A stretch of 64,000 nt of DNA. Origin: Melitaea cinxia. Lineage: Eukaryota > Arthropoda > Insecta > Lepidoptera > Nymphalidae. The stretch spans positions 5,278,369 through 5,342,368 of the forward strand of contig NC_059417.1 of assembly GCF_905220565.1 (NCBI RefSeq), given 5' to 3'. Both the position numbers and the translations under genes were made by a program. The notes below the pieces were generated by a model, which was not told the origin of the DNA, ran no database searches, and saw only the letters and a program-made list of their open reading frames with translations. Positions 1 through 13,181 of the stretch are shown piece after piece; within the stretch, counting starts at the first letter, position 1; each line of letters starts with the position of its first letter.

Positions 1-357
1 TTATTACTAGATAACTATTGATGATTCTCAGTTTAAGTTCAATTCTCTTCTTGAGACTTGGAGTGAGAAAGAAAGAAACACGTTTATTCGAGACATCACA
101 AATATCGCAGACAATTTTTAAACAAAAAAAAATACAGTTAAATAGAAATAATAATAATTAATAAGTAAGTACATATAGAAAAAAATTACAAGAACAGTAA
201 TATAACCTACAAAAAAAATCTATATCATAAAAAAGGTAATATATATTTATTATCAAATGTCCTCTTTACGTGTATATTTATTAAAAAATACCTAAAACAC
301 TGGATATTAAGTTGCCTACATTAAGGACAAACGACTGTGTATGGGTAAATCATAATT

Positions 358-480
358 GTTTGCTATTACGATTCAGCCTACAGGCTGCCTCCCACTGCTG
401 GGCTTAGGTCTCTTTCATCGTGTAGGAGAAAAAATGAAGCTTAATCCATAACGATGCTCCACTGCGGGCTGCTGCTGCGG
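358..480 (-). repeat. SINE family B 3' fragment
   Basis: CAGCCTACAGGCTGCCTCCC ... CTGGGCTTAGGTCTC and TTAATCCATAACGATGCTCC match the tail of the 11.4 kb copy. Confidence 0.7.
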
Positions 481-837
481 GCGGGCGAATATTATAAAAA
501 TTATATGTTTAATTATTTTAAAAAAGTTTTTAAATTGTAATTTTGTCGTTCAATTATTTTGAAAATAGTTTGTAAACCTACAACAAAAAAGTAATTAATG
601 ACACATATTCCTACATGTATACGTGTCCTACTTACCAGATTTAAGACACATAATTCCCTTATTACGAGAATCGATTTCACGTGCACTCGACTCGTAACCG
701 GCATTTGATAATGTCACATGTCCTTATTGGAGTCTTGCTCCATTGACCGTTCACTTATGAATCAGATGTTAGGTAGATTCCTTACAAGATACTAGCTTGA
801 TATAGCATTATATCGCTTTTTTATATAGAGTTTTTGA

Positions 838-1003
838 ACTAAAACTTCTTTACGCACACTTTACTTGGGGCGAAGCTGTTAAATGCCTGACAAGAGCGTT
901 GTGAAAAGTGTGATCGGGCGAGGCGAACGAAAGTTGAGAGGGAGATATAAGTTAGATGGAGCTAAGGAAGTTTTGCTTCAGTCGTTTGATCTAATACACA
1001 CTC
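838..1003 (-). repeat. Dispersed repeat, inverted partner of 2,264-2,440
   Basis: CTAAAACTTCTTTACGCACA ... AGTGTGATCGGGCGAGGCG ... TTGCTTCAGTCG. Its reverse complement matches 2,264-2,440 (ACACGACTGAAGTAAAA, CACCTCGCATCACACTTTTC) and a short piece at 8,765-8,810. Confidence 0.6.
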
Positions 1004-1014
1004 GTTTTTTTTGT

Positions 1015-1112
1015 TCACCTACAAATTATAATTAAACAACTTTTTCGGATTTTATCTCGGTTTATTAGGTTTTTTTTACATGCCCGACATTACGGATACT
1101 TTACAACAACCA
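1015..1112. repeat. Dispersed repeat shared with 14,811-14,893
   Basis: Both contain GTTTATTAGGTTTTTT, then GATGCCCGAC or CATGCCCGAC, then a TTTCGAATAC-type word. Function and class unknown. Confidence 0.55.
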
Positions 1113-1547
1113 TGGTCACGGAATAATATATTATCATAGTTCTTTGATGTTTTTCTTGCTGTCGTCTATCCCGATATTAAACGTTATATATATCAAATAA
1201 AATCATATCAATCTTAGCTTGATGGTACAAAAATCGCTGCATTGCGCTATCGTCTAGTAAACAGCAATCCTAAAATATTTAAAGCATTAATTCGTACCTC
1301 CATTGTATGTGCTCGAGAGTCGTGTCGCACACTTTTATCTGTTAATTAAATTGATGTTGTAATTATAATTAATATCGAGCTTATATCTAGGAACATTTAT
1401 TCCAATTACACTCATAACTGATGATAGTTAAATCTAGTTCATTACTCAATCGAAATGTGTAAAAAATTATCAGCAACATATTTTACCCCGAACTTTCAGT
1501 TATTTTTCATTGCAAAAGATTCAATAGGTTTAGTCTGCAACATATAC

Positions 1548-1550
<3 letters not shown>

Positions 1551-1604
<54 letters not shown>
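1551..1604. repeat. TA microsatellite (27 units)
   Basis: Uninterrupted TA repeat, with a second shorter one at 1,942-1,962 on the other side of the SINE. Confidence 0.98.
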
Positions 1605-1605
<1 letters not shown>

Positions 1606-1614
1606 TGTACTGTA

Positions 1615-1943
1615 CTGTGTGGCTACGGTACTAAAGAATATAGCCACCCCCTCTCTTCCCGGGGGTGTCGTAAGAGGCGACTAAGGGATAACACAGTTCC
1701 GCTACCACCTTGGAACTTAAAAAGATGACCGAGGCTGGATAACCATCCAACTGCTGGCTTTGAATTACACAGGCCGAAAACGGGCAGCAGCGTCTTCGGT
1801 GCGACAAAGCCAAGCCTGCGGTCACCAACCCGCCTGCCCAGCGTGGTGACTATGTGCAAAACACATGAGTTCACGTTATTTTTAGCGTAAACTTGTGGAG
1901 GCCTATGTCCAGCAGTGGACTGTATAGGCTGTAAGAAGGTGAT
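1615..1943 (+). repeat. SINE family A (Metulj-like), near full length
   Basis: Starts TGTGTGGCTACGGTACTAAA and ends with CCAGCAGTGGACTGTATAGGCT. Closely similar to copies at 13.97, 15.34 and 37.77 kb. Sits between two TA microsatellites. The family looks like the Metulj SINE of butterflies; that name is from memory. Confidence 0.85.
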
Positions 1944-2263
1944 ATATATATATATATATATACGTCTATCAATTTCCAAAAATATTTCTCAACAATTTTT
2001 TGTTTAAAATATTAGCGCCTCGCGGTTTCACTCGCCTAATTACCGATCCTGATGGAATGTCAGTATATAAAGTATCCTAGCTATTTTGGCATTATTGAAA
2101 TCCATTAATTTATGTGAATGAACGAAGAAAACTGTTTCTTAATATGCTATTTACATTTGGAGCATATTTAAAATAAATAAAGTTATGATTGTCTTGGAAA
2201 ATACTTAGGGCCTGTTCCATCGATTGTGGATAAAATTACATACATCTATCATACAAAAAAAAG

Positions 2264-2440
2264 AGTGAGCTTTAGACCACACGACTGAAGTAAAATTTCT
2301 GCACAATAGGCCTGTACTGTGTCCTAAATATACGAAACGTAATGGCTATGAGGGAAAGAGAGAAAGAAAATTTGTGCTCGCACCTCTCTCTCTTGCTCCT
2401 TTCACCTCGCATCACACTTTTCGTCACGCTCTCGTCTCAA
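2264..2440 (+). repeat. Dispersed repeat, inverted partner of 838-1,003
   Basis: Shares ACGACTGAAGTAAAA, CTCTCTCTTGCTCC, TCGCATCACACTTTTC and CACGCTCTCGTC with the reverse complement of 838-1,003. Confidence 0.6.
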
Positions 2441-3506
2441 TTAATGTACTACGACTTTTTATATTACAATTGCAAATAGAAATATCCCATAAAAAAACTA
2501 AAATTTGATAGTGAAAATTGAAGAAATGTCAAACTTATCTGTCGGGTACCGGCCCTACTGTACTGGCCTTCGTCGTCATCTTTCCAATAGCGTTAATAGT
2601 AACCGGTGAAACTGGCCCTTGACTAGCTCGTAATTTTCCTTGATCTACATGTACTAATACAAAGTAGCCGTAGGATCCGGGAATCCTTTGTAAAAACTCT
2701 AGTCATGACCTCAGCCATGTTTCAACGTTCTCCCACCATTACTGTTCACTGTTAAGAGTAGCAATATTATAAAAACTTTTTCCTCATTGTATGAGTAGGT
2801 AAACACTGTCTGACATATATATTAAATATTGACAATATAACTTTTACTTTGACTGTAAACGTGTAAACTTTTAATATCATTGCGGGAAAATTGTTTTCGA
2901 ATTTAATAACTAAATTTCTAGTCAGTGTCTAAATAAAATTAAATAATTTTAGTTGAAATCAAAGGATTCTTCAAACTAGAGAGGTTCTTATTATCCGTTT
3001 GATATTTTATTAATTTAGAATTTATTATGTATCATACGAGCTATAAAATGATGTAATGACGAGTGACGCAAAATCTTCCAAAACAATAAACCATAAAACC
3101 GAAAATATACTTTTTAGAAATTTCAAGACAGACTTAAACAAAAATTAGTGCACTCTAACATACAAACGAGTTCTTCGTATACTTATTATATCGGTATAGA
3201 TGGTTAGGTTAACTATAAAAATAAAATAAATATAAAATAAAATTTATTAATTTATTAATTTGACTTGTTTATTTGATTATCTGTGAAAAAACACATATTC
3301 ATTCCTTCACTATTTTCTAACATGTATGCTTTTATGTATGATTATGCATGTATGATTTTCGCTATTACGATGTTGTTTACAGCCTATGTTATTTTTCTGG
3401 ATAACATAACTTTTAATAAATGCAACAATGTGTAAATAAATGCTTTTTAAAGTTCACTAAATACATCAATACATCTGCACTTATAAATAAAATAATATAT
3501 AATAAA
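2441..3506. other. Intergenic, nothing recognised
   Basis: AT-rich. No coding frame, splice-supported exon or repeat I can name. The stretches 1-357, 481-837 and 1,113-1,550 are the same. Confidence 0.6.
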
Positions 3507-4725
3507 ATGAAAAGCCTTTTATTCCATGCAAAAAGTAGAATACATACATACATAGTTTAAGAAAAAAAAATAAGAGAAGAAAAATAATGATGTTATTTAC
3601 ACGTTTCACTTATTTTAGAAAAATGTTTAAATCTAGATATAATATAGAAGTTTCTTTTGCATGAACCCCTCCTCAAGTGCGGGTGAAGGCCTCCTCTAAA
3701 GAGCTAAGTTCGATTAAGCGTTTGTAAGTTGATAAAGTTCTGACGTTGTAAGTCACTATATGTAGAGCCGATCTTTCTTCTTTTTAGCTAAGTATTTCTT
3801 GGGTTTGTGTCTCTTTTCTTAGTATTGAAGAAGTTTGAGATAGCTCCTTTAGAGCGTTTTGGTCTTAATCTTCCACGGTGACCAGCCGGATTGGAAGATG
3901 GTTTTCGTTGCTTAGTTGAAATTGATTGAATGTTGCATCTTTGAGGGAGGGGGGTGTTGGTTGCTGTAAATGTAAGTTAATAGTTGTATTGTCGTTGGTT
4001 TGTTTATATGCTTTGTTGACGTTATTCGTTTATTAAGTAGCTTAGAATGCTTGGTTTTAGAACTCCTTCTGAGGGACTGTTTGATCTGGGTATAGGTGGG
4101 TTTGAATGTTTTATTTTATTTTTCTTGTTGAGTATTGTTGTACTATTAATAACTAGTACTTGAGAATTGGGATCTCACTCTCGTGAAGTCATCATTGTTC
4201 TTTTGTTGTTTGATTTGAATATAACAACTTTATCGTATTTTATCGTGACTTTATTTCCTTTCTCGTGCTCTCTTTTTGCTTCTTTCTGTAGTTCTTTCCT
4301 TTTTTCTAATATGTACTTAAGGTAATCTTCGTTTAATTAATATTGGGTGTCTTTTGATAATCTTTTTTGGTTGAGAATGCTGATCTTTGAACCAATGGTA
4401 GAAAAAGTTACACTTACTGGTCCCTGTTTCTCACCTTTTTTCCCCACTCTCTTTATTTCCTGAATATCTCTACAATCCAATTTTAAGAACAATTTTTCAC
4501 TTATGAATTGCAATATATTGTTCTCCAAGTTATGGCAGGATGTCTCGCTCTCTTCAATACCGAAGAAAATTATGTTTCTTTGTCTTGCTTGTTTTTCCAT
4601 AAATTGAATTCTTTTTTCTTGTTGTTCAACATTTTCTTTCAATGTTTGATGTTTTTCTTCCTATATCGTAAATTTCTCTTCTAATTTGTTAGTTATGTTG
4701 ACACATCAATTCAGCATCTGCACTT
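3507..4725 (-). mobile_element. Non-LTR retrotransposon ORF1 remnant
   Basis: Minus-strand frame 4,337-4,642 encodes a coiled-coil/RNA-binding type ORF1 (EKQARQRNIIFFGIEESETS ... EIKRVGKKGEKQGPVSVTF) and continues after a stop with LEKRKELQKEAKREHEKGNK to about 4,190 and further as a Lys-rich tail. This matches ORF1 proteins of insect RTE/CR1-type LINEs. An AATAAAAG on the minus strand near 3,510-3,525 may mark its 3' end. No RT domain seen. Confidence 0.7.
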
Positions 4726-7700
4726 ATATACTGATATAAATAAAATTATTTAAAATGTAATTTGTAAATATATATTTCAGGTATCCTATATATGGCGTAT
4801 ATATATGATGTACATATTAGAGACTGAAATTAATCTTATACCTATAAATAAAAACGAATCGGCACAATGATAAATATAGGTTACGCGCATAAATTCCGAA
4901 CGAAACGCCAATTTTTTTTTTGCTTGTTATCTGCCAGGATTATGTTTGTATTGTATTAGAGAAAATTTTAAAAAAAATCAATATACGCAATTACGAAAAA
5001 AATATGGCAGTAAGAACTTTGCCGACGACGTGGCTACTTTAGAATATTTAAATATAATTCATAAAATTAGAATAATGATTGAATTTCAAAATAATGTTAT
5101 ATTAATTTACGTAATGTCTAATATTTATTAAGATAATAAGATAATAACGACATTTAATTTATGGAACTTGTTACAATTGTTTCATAATACGTTCCTTACA
5201 TGACGTCACAGTATATATCGAAATTTTTATATTCGATTATAGTTTTTATATGACTACAAATAAGAACAAATTTGGCATGAATGTATTAAAATAAGTAATA
5301 ACATATGCATGTGTAGAAAGTTGCTCAAAATGATAGATCAGTGAAGTACAGGAAATGGCATGTGTGATTTGGTGTTTTTACAGTCACGAGCTAAAATTAA
5401 TAATTATGGCTTACATAATATAGATTCGAAAATAAATTGACTGATATTATATCTAGATCATTTTGCGAAATTACATAATGTATTAATTTAATAACTAGAA
5501 TTTTATCTAAATTCCTTTGACGTGACGTAAAGTGCTGACACGCAAATTGATTACTTGTGTCACAAAAAATGATGATGCTTACGGCGTATGTATGGCTAGT
5601 TTTTTTTTAAGTTTTGTGCTTTAAGCTATACCTAATATATTATAATTTTATATATATAGTTACATTTCAGTTTACCTACTAGATGGTTATAAGCGTATTT
5701 GTTTGTGTCACAGCTATCACAAGGTACTTTTTCAATTGTCTAATTTGAAATAGTCGTATTTATTTTAGGTCGGTGTTATACTTTAAAATGTAGGGTTATC
5801 TTTGGTGTTTTTGTAAACACGTAATATTTCTTATTAAATACACTGTTTTTGAGCTATCATATTGATTTTAAGCAGTAAAGAGACAGTGGTCTGTGTCTGC
5901 GTTTCCGGAAAACTATAACCTGGGGATCTTTAAGTCGCGACTGAATAGGTTACTTCTAGGTAAGCGTGCTCCATTTTAAACCGCATTTTCACTTATCATC
6001 AGGTGAAATAGTGGTCAAACGCAAGCCTATCATTTTATAAAAAAAAGCAAACATTCCAGTTGTCGAAGCCGATGTCAACCTACACCATACTTTCATGAAC
6101 TTGTCATACATACTATTTATTAGCGCATAATACATTATTTACATATAATTGTATTGTGTATTTTTTTCTTGTACAATCGTACAACTCGAACAGAGTAAAG
6201 CTACATTATCAAAAAGTATTTTTCGTAGATTATTGCCGATGCCACTTCCGAAGCTCATTGTTCTCAGATGTCAACGTTACTCAATAACTAAACAAGAATT
6301 TTTAATTAAGGTCAATACAGCCTTCAAGTAATGCGTAAGACTTAAAAGACTTTTATTAAAATTCCTATTAACATCGCGAATAGTAAACGAAGTGTATACT
6401 TTATACCAATTAATTTTACATCATCCGATATGATATCTATATCAGATACCGATGCGATATCTGATGAATAAAAAAATGTATCAAATATTGTGAAAAGTAT
6501 ACAATTTTATGTTATTCTTAGTAGTACTTAGTACTAAAAAAACTATTCTCAAAACTTTAACGAGTAAAATCTGAAAAAGTTTTTCCGATTTTGATTTTAC
6601 TTTCACTTGCGGAAGGATTAGATTTATGTGGAAAATAATCACGCAAACTAAGTCGTAGCAGTCCGAATGAAAAGTCTTAATATAATTCTCATTATTTAAT
6701 TATTTATTACATAATTTGATTTTTATAAGAATTTCTTCTCAATAACATTAAACACTTCATAAATTCTTATTTGTGAGCATTATATGTATATAACTATATA
6801 CATATAGTTTTCTCTATTGCATTTTAAAATTAATATAGTGATTCGCATACACTGAGTTAGCAAAGGTTTACTTATCTCTAGAAGAGATATCAAACTAGAC
6901 TTGAGCTACTCTGTATCTTTCAATCTATTCTTATACTAGTCAGTAATAACATACATACAATACATAAAATCAATTTAATACACCAATACTAAAATAACCT
7001 TGGTATAACGGTCATAGTTCATAACGAAATATATATACAATTCCCTCGGCAATGAGAATAACCCGAGATATTTTAATATGTATAATTTTATTTATATTTG
7101 TATAATATTAGCTTGTGGTCAGCTCACATTCAGAAACAAACAGAGTTAATCAAGAAGGAAAGAGAAGGGAATATAGACCTTATATTTATCACATTAAGAT
7201 TAAATTTAAATCACTTTAACATGTAGTAAATCTTCGAAATAGCACATCTCTGACCACAATAGTCTTTAGCTTTACTCTTCATTGGATAATCGAAGCTATA
7301 TAGCTTTAAATCACTTATTATATCTTGATCGTTTAAGGTAATTATTAAAGTTAATGAATTTACTAATATTTATATTTTCGTATTTTTGTTGTTGCATTAT
7401 AAACTATATATTTTAAAAAATAAACTGTAAAATTAGAAACTACATAATAATTCTTTTGATTGTATTTTTATAGTCAGAAATCAAGTAATGTAGTAATTTC
7501 TTCACTTCGTTGTAAATAAGCAAACAGACTATCTTCATATTTACTAATTTTTTTATTAAATCGTATTGCCTTTTCGAAAATAGGAAAAGGTAAATCCAAC
7601 ACAGCTGCTCAAATTATTCCAAAAAAAGAATTTTTTGTACGCAACCTTAACAGCTGTGACACAAATTTGTACTGAAAATAAATATTTGTTGGTAAGCATG

Positions 7701-8133
7701 AATACTCTGCACATATTGTTATATATAAAGAATATTTACTAAAAAAAAAAAACCAAAAAAAAAACGCAATAATATAGCGTTACATAGCATGTTTTATTAT
7801 AGTTGCGGTGAAATATAACCCTTACAGAATCAATCACATACTTCCACGAAGATAACGGACCAGTACCGGCGTCTTTTGTACTTTCTTTTTTTATATTATT
7901 ATTTTTTTTTTATATAATTAAGCAGTTTTGTTGCAAATATTCGTCTTAAAGAACTTGTAATACTAAAAAAACTTAAACCCAAAAGACTACTACTAGATAT
8001 TGTTTTTAAACTTTACAACTAAGTGTAAAATAATATAATTCTGTTTATTAGAAAATAACTTATTTTCCTGTTTAAAAATTTTACTACTAACAAATTTTGT
8101 ACTATATAATGTAGATGTATAATGAATGTACAG
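4726..8133. other. Intergenic, nothing recognised
   Basis: Very AT-rich with short frames only. No convincing gene or repeat boundary seen. Confidence 0.6.
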
Positions 8134-8630
8134 AATAATTGTATTTGCTCGCAAACGAACAAAAAACCGACTTCAATTACATCGAAAAAAATCGAAATAG
8201 TCAAGTAAATACGCGTTATCAAAGATTACTCAAAAAGTTGTAATCAGATCTCGATGAACTTTAAATGTGACCACATGATAAACATCAACTTTCGATTAAA
8301 TGAAAAATTATCAAAATCTGTACACCCAGTAAAAAGTTTTGCGGATTTTCGAGTTTCACTCGATTTTTCTGGGACCCCATTATCAGATCCTATAATACAA
8401 CGTAGGTCGACGAAAAAATAGTCAAGTAAAAACGCATTATTAGATATAACTCGAAAAATAGTCGTTAGATCTTAAATAAATTTAAATGGGGCCAAATGAC
8501 ACACACCACCTTTCGATTAAAAAATTTTTTTGTCGAAATCGGTCCACCCAGTCAAAAGTTCTGAAGTAACATACATAAAAAAATACAGTCGAATTGAGAA
8601 CCTCCTCCTTTTTTGGAAGTCGGTTCAAAA
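8134..8630 (+). repeat. 'accgacttc' inverted-end repeat, copy 1
   Basis: Starts TTGCTCGCAAACGAAC then ACCGACTTCAATTACATCG and ends GGAAGTCGGTT, so its ends are inverted copies of AACCGACTTC. Nine copies occur in the window; this is one of the longest. Non-coding. Class uncertain: terminal inversion suggests a DNA element. Confidence 0.75.
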
Positions 8631-8817
8631 GAGGCACTTAAGGTGTAGTAATAATTAATGTTGGTAGTAAATAAAAATATTACCGGCGTTGTATTATCCT
8701 GTTTGTGCTCCTAAAACAAAATTGTATTAAAAAAACATCACTTGGAAATTATATCACAAAAAACGAGTGTGCTTGCACGCGACTGAAGTAAAACTTCTTT
8801 ATGAAAGTAGGAAATAA

Positions 8818-9420
8818 AGGTAGGCAAAAAAATAGTCCAATTAATATGCATTATTAAAGATAGCTCAAAAGGCACTCCTCAGATCTCGTTCAAGTTAAAT
8901 GGATCAACGTGATAAGCACAAGCTTTCGATTAAAAAAGAATCATCAAAATCAATCCATCCAGTAAAAAGTTAGGTATTAATATGATGACGACGCGTTGGT
9001 GCAGCGGTCATAGCACTGGCTCGACAGACATTTTTATCGACCATATAGATGTTTGTCGTGGTCTGGGCGTTGTGTTTGTGTATTGTGTGTTTTTCCGGAC
9101 CCCCAACACAGGAGAAAATCCTACTAGGGGATCCGTTGAGTGTGAAGCGTTTATTAAATTATTAAAATTAATTTGGTATAATACAACGTAGGTCGACGAA
9201 AAATTAGTGAATACGCATTACTAGAAATAACTCAAAAAGTAGGTAGGTACTTGTCAGAGTTCGAATAAATTTAAATGAGACCACATGAAAAGCACTACCT
9301 TTGGATTAAAAAGGACGCATCGAAATCTATCAACACACTCAAAAGTTCTGAGGTAACACACATAAAAATTAATACAGTTGAATTGAGAACCTCCTTCTTT
9401 TTTTAAGTCGTTTTATAAAA
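8818..9420 (+). repeat. 'accgacttc' repeat, copy 2, split by a SINE
   Basis: Body matches copy 1 (CATCCAGTAAAAAGTT, ACAACGTAGGTCGACG, CGAATTGAGAAC... analogues), interrupted at 8,983-9,174. Right end AAGTCGTTTTA is decayed. Confidence 0.7.
8983..9174 (+). repeat. tRNA-headed SINE nested in another repeat
   Basis: Begins GACGACGCGTTGGTGCAGCG with a Pol III A-box-like sequence and ends GAAGCGTTTATTAAATTATT. It splits the 8.8-9.4 kb 'accgacttc' repeat. Near-duplicate GGTATTAATA (8,973) and GGTATAATA (9,175) look like its target duplication. Confidence 0.7.
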
Positions 9421-10355
9421 ATAGCCACTAACGCATTAAATCAAGTAGCAGATACTTTGAACTTTGATCTCTCACCCGCCGGCTGTCAATCCAACAATAA
9501 ATATAAACATATTTACAGGCCCTATTTGGCTGTCAGCGAGACGTACAACGAATACCTTTTGTGATATAACTAGAGAAGAAACGCGGTTACACCTGTTTCT
9601 ATATTCCTTCATTATACCAATAGTAACCAAGCCAAAGGTCCGTTTGATAGCAAGTGATAGTGAATAGCTCTGAATGCTTTAAAAAGCTCCTGGAAAAATC
9701 CATTCATTCCTTTCAATGACAAAATCAATAAGTCAATCAAATTTATCATGCAACAAATCACAAAAAAGACAATAAGCCTTTCAAAACACAAAATCCTTCC
9801 ATCCAATTGTAATCCAATAAACAAAGTTAATAAAATTTCCCTCAACATGGCCGCCGCGCATGCGTGCACGACTATCCCACTGACCCTAGGACCTAGCTCG
9901 TTGACTACCGTATGGACTACTGATAACACATGCCTTTCTACAATTACCACATACAACTAAAAAGTATTAATATTAATTTTATAATAATGCTAGCCGTTTC
10001 TCTGAGTTTTACTTGCGCTAGATTGATAGTACATAGTAGAGACAATTTGGTATTCTAAAAATAGTTTTATTTGCCATAAAGCATCTCTCAATTAGAAGCC
10101 ATAACATTTAAATAACAGGTTTCTTACATAAGCTCCCCTCCCAAATTTAACCCCCATGGGCGTGTCGAATATTTCTTATTGTTATAAGAATATTACCAAT
10201 TTGAATACTTTTAAGTTGAGAGATTCATTAAATGAAAGAATGACTTTTCGCCTTTATATAGGTACATAGCCTGTGCCTTTATGGTGAAAAAGTTGCACTA
10301 TAATTTTAAGTGCGTTTTCAGCCATCATTTACTTATTTCTATTTCTGAAATATTT

Positions 10356-10784
10356 TTAACCGACTTCAAAAATGGAGGAGGTTCCTCAATTCGACCGTAT
10401 ATATTTTAATGTATGTTCAGGGATAGCTTCGTTGTTTATGAACCGATTTTAATAATTCTTTTTTTGTTGGAAAGGAGATATCCCTGTTGTGGTACCATGA
10501 TAAGGAAACTAGGATCTGATAATGGGGTCCCAGAGAAATCGAGTGAAACTCGAAAATCCGCATAATTTTTTACTGGGTGTACCTATTTTGATGATTCTTA
10601 ATTTAATCGAAAGATGATGTTTATCATGTGGTCATATTTAAATTTCATCGAGATTTGATTACAATTTTTGGAGTGATCTTTGATAATGCGTATTTACTTG
10701 ACTATTTTTTCGTCTACCTACGTTGTATTACTTGTCGATGTAATTGAAGTCGGTTTTTTTCGTTTGCCAGCAAACACAATTATA
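10356..10784 (-). repeat. 'accgacttc' repeat, copy 3
   Basis: Reverse orientation: TTAACCGACTTCAAAAATGG at left, GAAGTCGGTTTTTTTCG then GCAAACACAATTAT at right. Both inverted ends are present. Confidence 0.75.
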
Positions 10785-11397
10785 TTGAATTCCTTATAGG
10801 TTCCTTAACATATTAATCTCATTTAAAATTAAAAAATAAATTACTAAACTTAGCGTCTACATCACTCAAACACTTAATAACCTATATCAAATTAAAAATA
10901 TTGTTGTCTTTCATATATAAAATATTACAGAATTTCGTAAAAAAATAAGAAAAAGACTACATTCCGACTATTCGCGGATATCAGTTTAGTTTATTTATAC
11001 AAAAAAAAGCATTCGAAAGTTTAGCTAATTCATCACGAAGGAATTTGGCGGCAATTGCTCACTTATTGAGAACTGGTTGAATATAATAATAACACTCGAC
11101 TTTCCTCTTGCAAAATTTAATTATCAACATTCTATATGTGATAAACGAGTTTATCTGAATTTCGGACATCAATGGCTTTTAATTAGAACATCGCAGCTTC
11201 CTTGTGGCCTTATTTGCATAAAAAATAATTGTGTTGATGGCCGTAGAAAAAATATATTTGTACCTAAACAAAATAATGTTCGTATTTAAAAATTTAGGTC
11301 TTAGTTTTTATTTATGTTTTTATAATGTTTTTATTTTAGCAGTGAAAGTTACTAATTAAAATGTACATGTTATTTACTTTACCAACCAGAAAGTATA

Positions 11398-11731
11398 CGC
11401 TTCAGCCTATAATATCCCACTGCTGGGCATAGACCTCGTTCTCCAAGCAGGAGAAGAATCAGAGCTTAATCCACCACTCTGCTCCAATGCGGGTTGGCAG
11501 ATATATTCCCTACTATGAGTGAAGATCGCTATCAGGTGTACATGATAAAAATCGGGATCTACGGCTTAACGCGCCCTTCGAGGTGAGGAGACCCACAAGA
11601 AACCCCCAGACCACGGCAAATATCTGTATAGCCAATAAAACGTTTGTCATGTGCGGGGATCGAAACCGCAAACGCCAGCGCAACAGCCACAAACCAGTAC
11701 TGTGACCGTGGGCCAACGCGTCATCTATTAT
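11398..11731 (-). repeat. SINE family B, tRNA-headed, full length, 13-bp duplication
   Basis: Minus-strand element: a tRNA-derived head at the right with a B-box-like GGTTTCGATCCCCGC, and at the left the CCCACTGCTGGGCATAGACC tail. ACCAGAAAGTATA flanks it exactly at 11,385-11,397 and 11,732-11,744. Confidence 0.9.
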
Positions 11732-13181
11732 ACCAGAAAGTATAATCCTCTTGAAATTACTATAGCACGTGTAATTACACGTAACTACACTTATCACATT
11801 TTTCTTCAACAATGGAATCGTTTAAAGTTAAGGGACTCCTCCCTTGCTATGGGCGCACTCTATAAAAAGAGGATGTATAAATCAAACCACGTCCACGTCT
11901 ACACCGGTTACCGCTACTTCATTCTCAAGCGAGCTTTTAAGCTTTTAAAACGTTTATTCTCAACGCACTTGCCAGTCTTCAAAGGTAGATTGAATTTCTC
12001 GCAAGATATATGGATAGCGTGGAAACGCAACGGCTTCGCAAGCACCTCTTTCCCATGGCGTCAATGAGGAGAAGTCCAAAGATACCACTACCCAAATAAC
12101 TAGTCTTGTCGCAGATCATTGGACTTGACGAATTTTTCCAAAAGCTGCATTAATTCTTGTTATCGGTTGGGTAGGCCTTTAGACAGCAAACTTAGACCTA
12201 TAATTGTGACTTGTTTGTTTGTTTGAATGCGCTAATCGCAGAAACTACTAGTTTTAATTGATTTTTTTGATCTAAAACAGTTAATTTACTGGGAAAGGTT
12301 ATATTGTTACGTGTTCGGTTCGAAGGATTTGGAGTTCGTAACAATATAATATTTTCTTAAGTTTTTTTTTTTAAATTATCGTGCATGAAGTCTCGCGGCA
12401 CAGCTAGCATTAGTAAAGATTGGCGAAAACGTTATCTACACTTGCTAATTACTTACTATAAAAGCAAATATATTTTGCGTTATACTACAAAGTATATTTT
12501 TTTTATTAAAATTACGCACAATGATAATAAATAATATAAATCTTAAAATTAATATTTAAAAAAAGCTATGACAAAAATTTTCAAATTCATAACAGATTCT
12601 GAACGTGATTAGACAAATAGAATTCATATTTCCGGACGAAATACTAGCAATAAAGGCACCCCGCCATCTGGCCTCGGGCGATAGTACCAATTGACGCGCG
12701 TTCTTTATTCGAAATTCAAAAAGCTACTTCTGGCATAATTATTTTTTTTTTTCCTTTCATTTATTTGATACATTATGTTTATTCATTGGCCAGTTATTTT
12801 CGAAAGTTTTTTTATTTTAATTTTAGTAGAATTAACTATGACCTTTTTAAATATTATACGAGATTAAGTTCATTAATATTTTATAATAAGAAGTATGTAA
12901 TATAATGAGTTTTTTAAGCGTCTACTTATTATAACCCGTACGTTAGGTAACTTATTTAGGTTAAGACTTTGTGGTTTTGCGAATATTTAAACTATTAAGC
13001 TTATTGTTCCATTGGCTAATCACTGTATTTACTGGAAAATTACAAATTATAAGTACCTACAAAAAAATCGTCTTTATAATGATTACTAAGCCTTTTTTGC
13101 TGTTTCACTTGCGTTGTGTTTCTATATCTTGCTTTTTGACTTACAGTGTTAGGTCAAAACAAAATAATGTTATGCGTACTT

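Larger units (their letters stand above)
9421..13181. other. Intergenic with repeats
   Basis: Apart from the listed repeats at 10.4 and 11.4 kb this is AT-rich unique DNA. The part at 9,840-9,900 is GC-richer and a minus-strand frame of 114 codons covers it, without family resemblance. A GC-rich patch at 12,650-12,710 holds an AP-2-type site. Confidence 0.5.

Noticed and set aside
1623..1979. Minus-strand 118-codon frame
   Set aside because: It is the SINE family A sequence read antisense; similar frames appear in the copies at 14.0, 15.3 and 47.2 kb.
9612..9956. Minus-strand 114-codon frame with hydrophobic stretches, considered as a receptor fragment
   Set aside because: No family signature, no supporting splice sites or flanking exons, and an equally open + strand frame overlaps it. 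Hydrophobicity follows from AT-rich composition.
11513..12067. Two overlapping frames of 99 and 138 codons on opposite strands
   Set aside because: The shared part is a SINE with target duplication; the rest has no recognisable protein.
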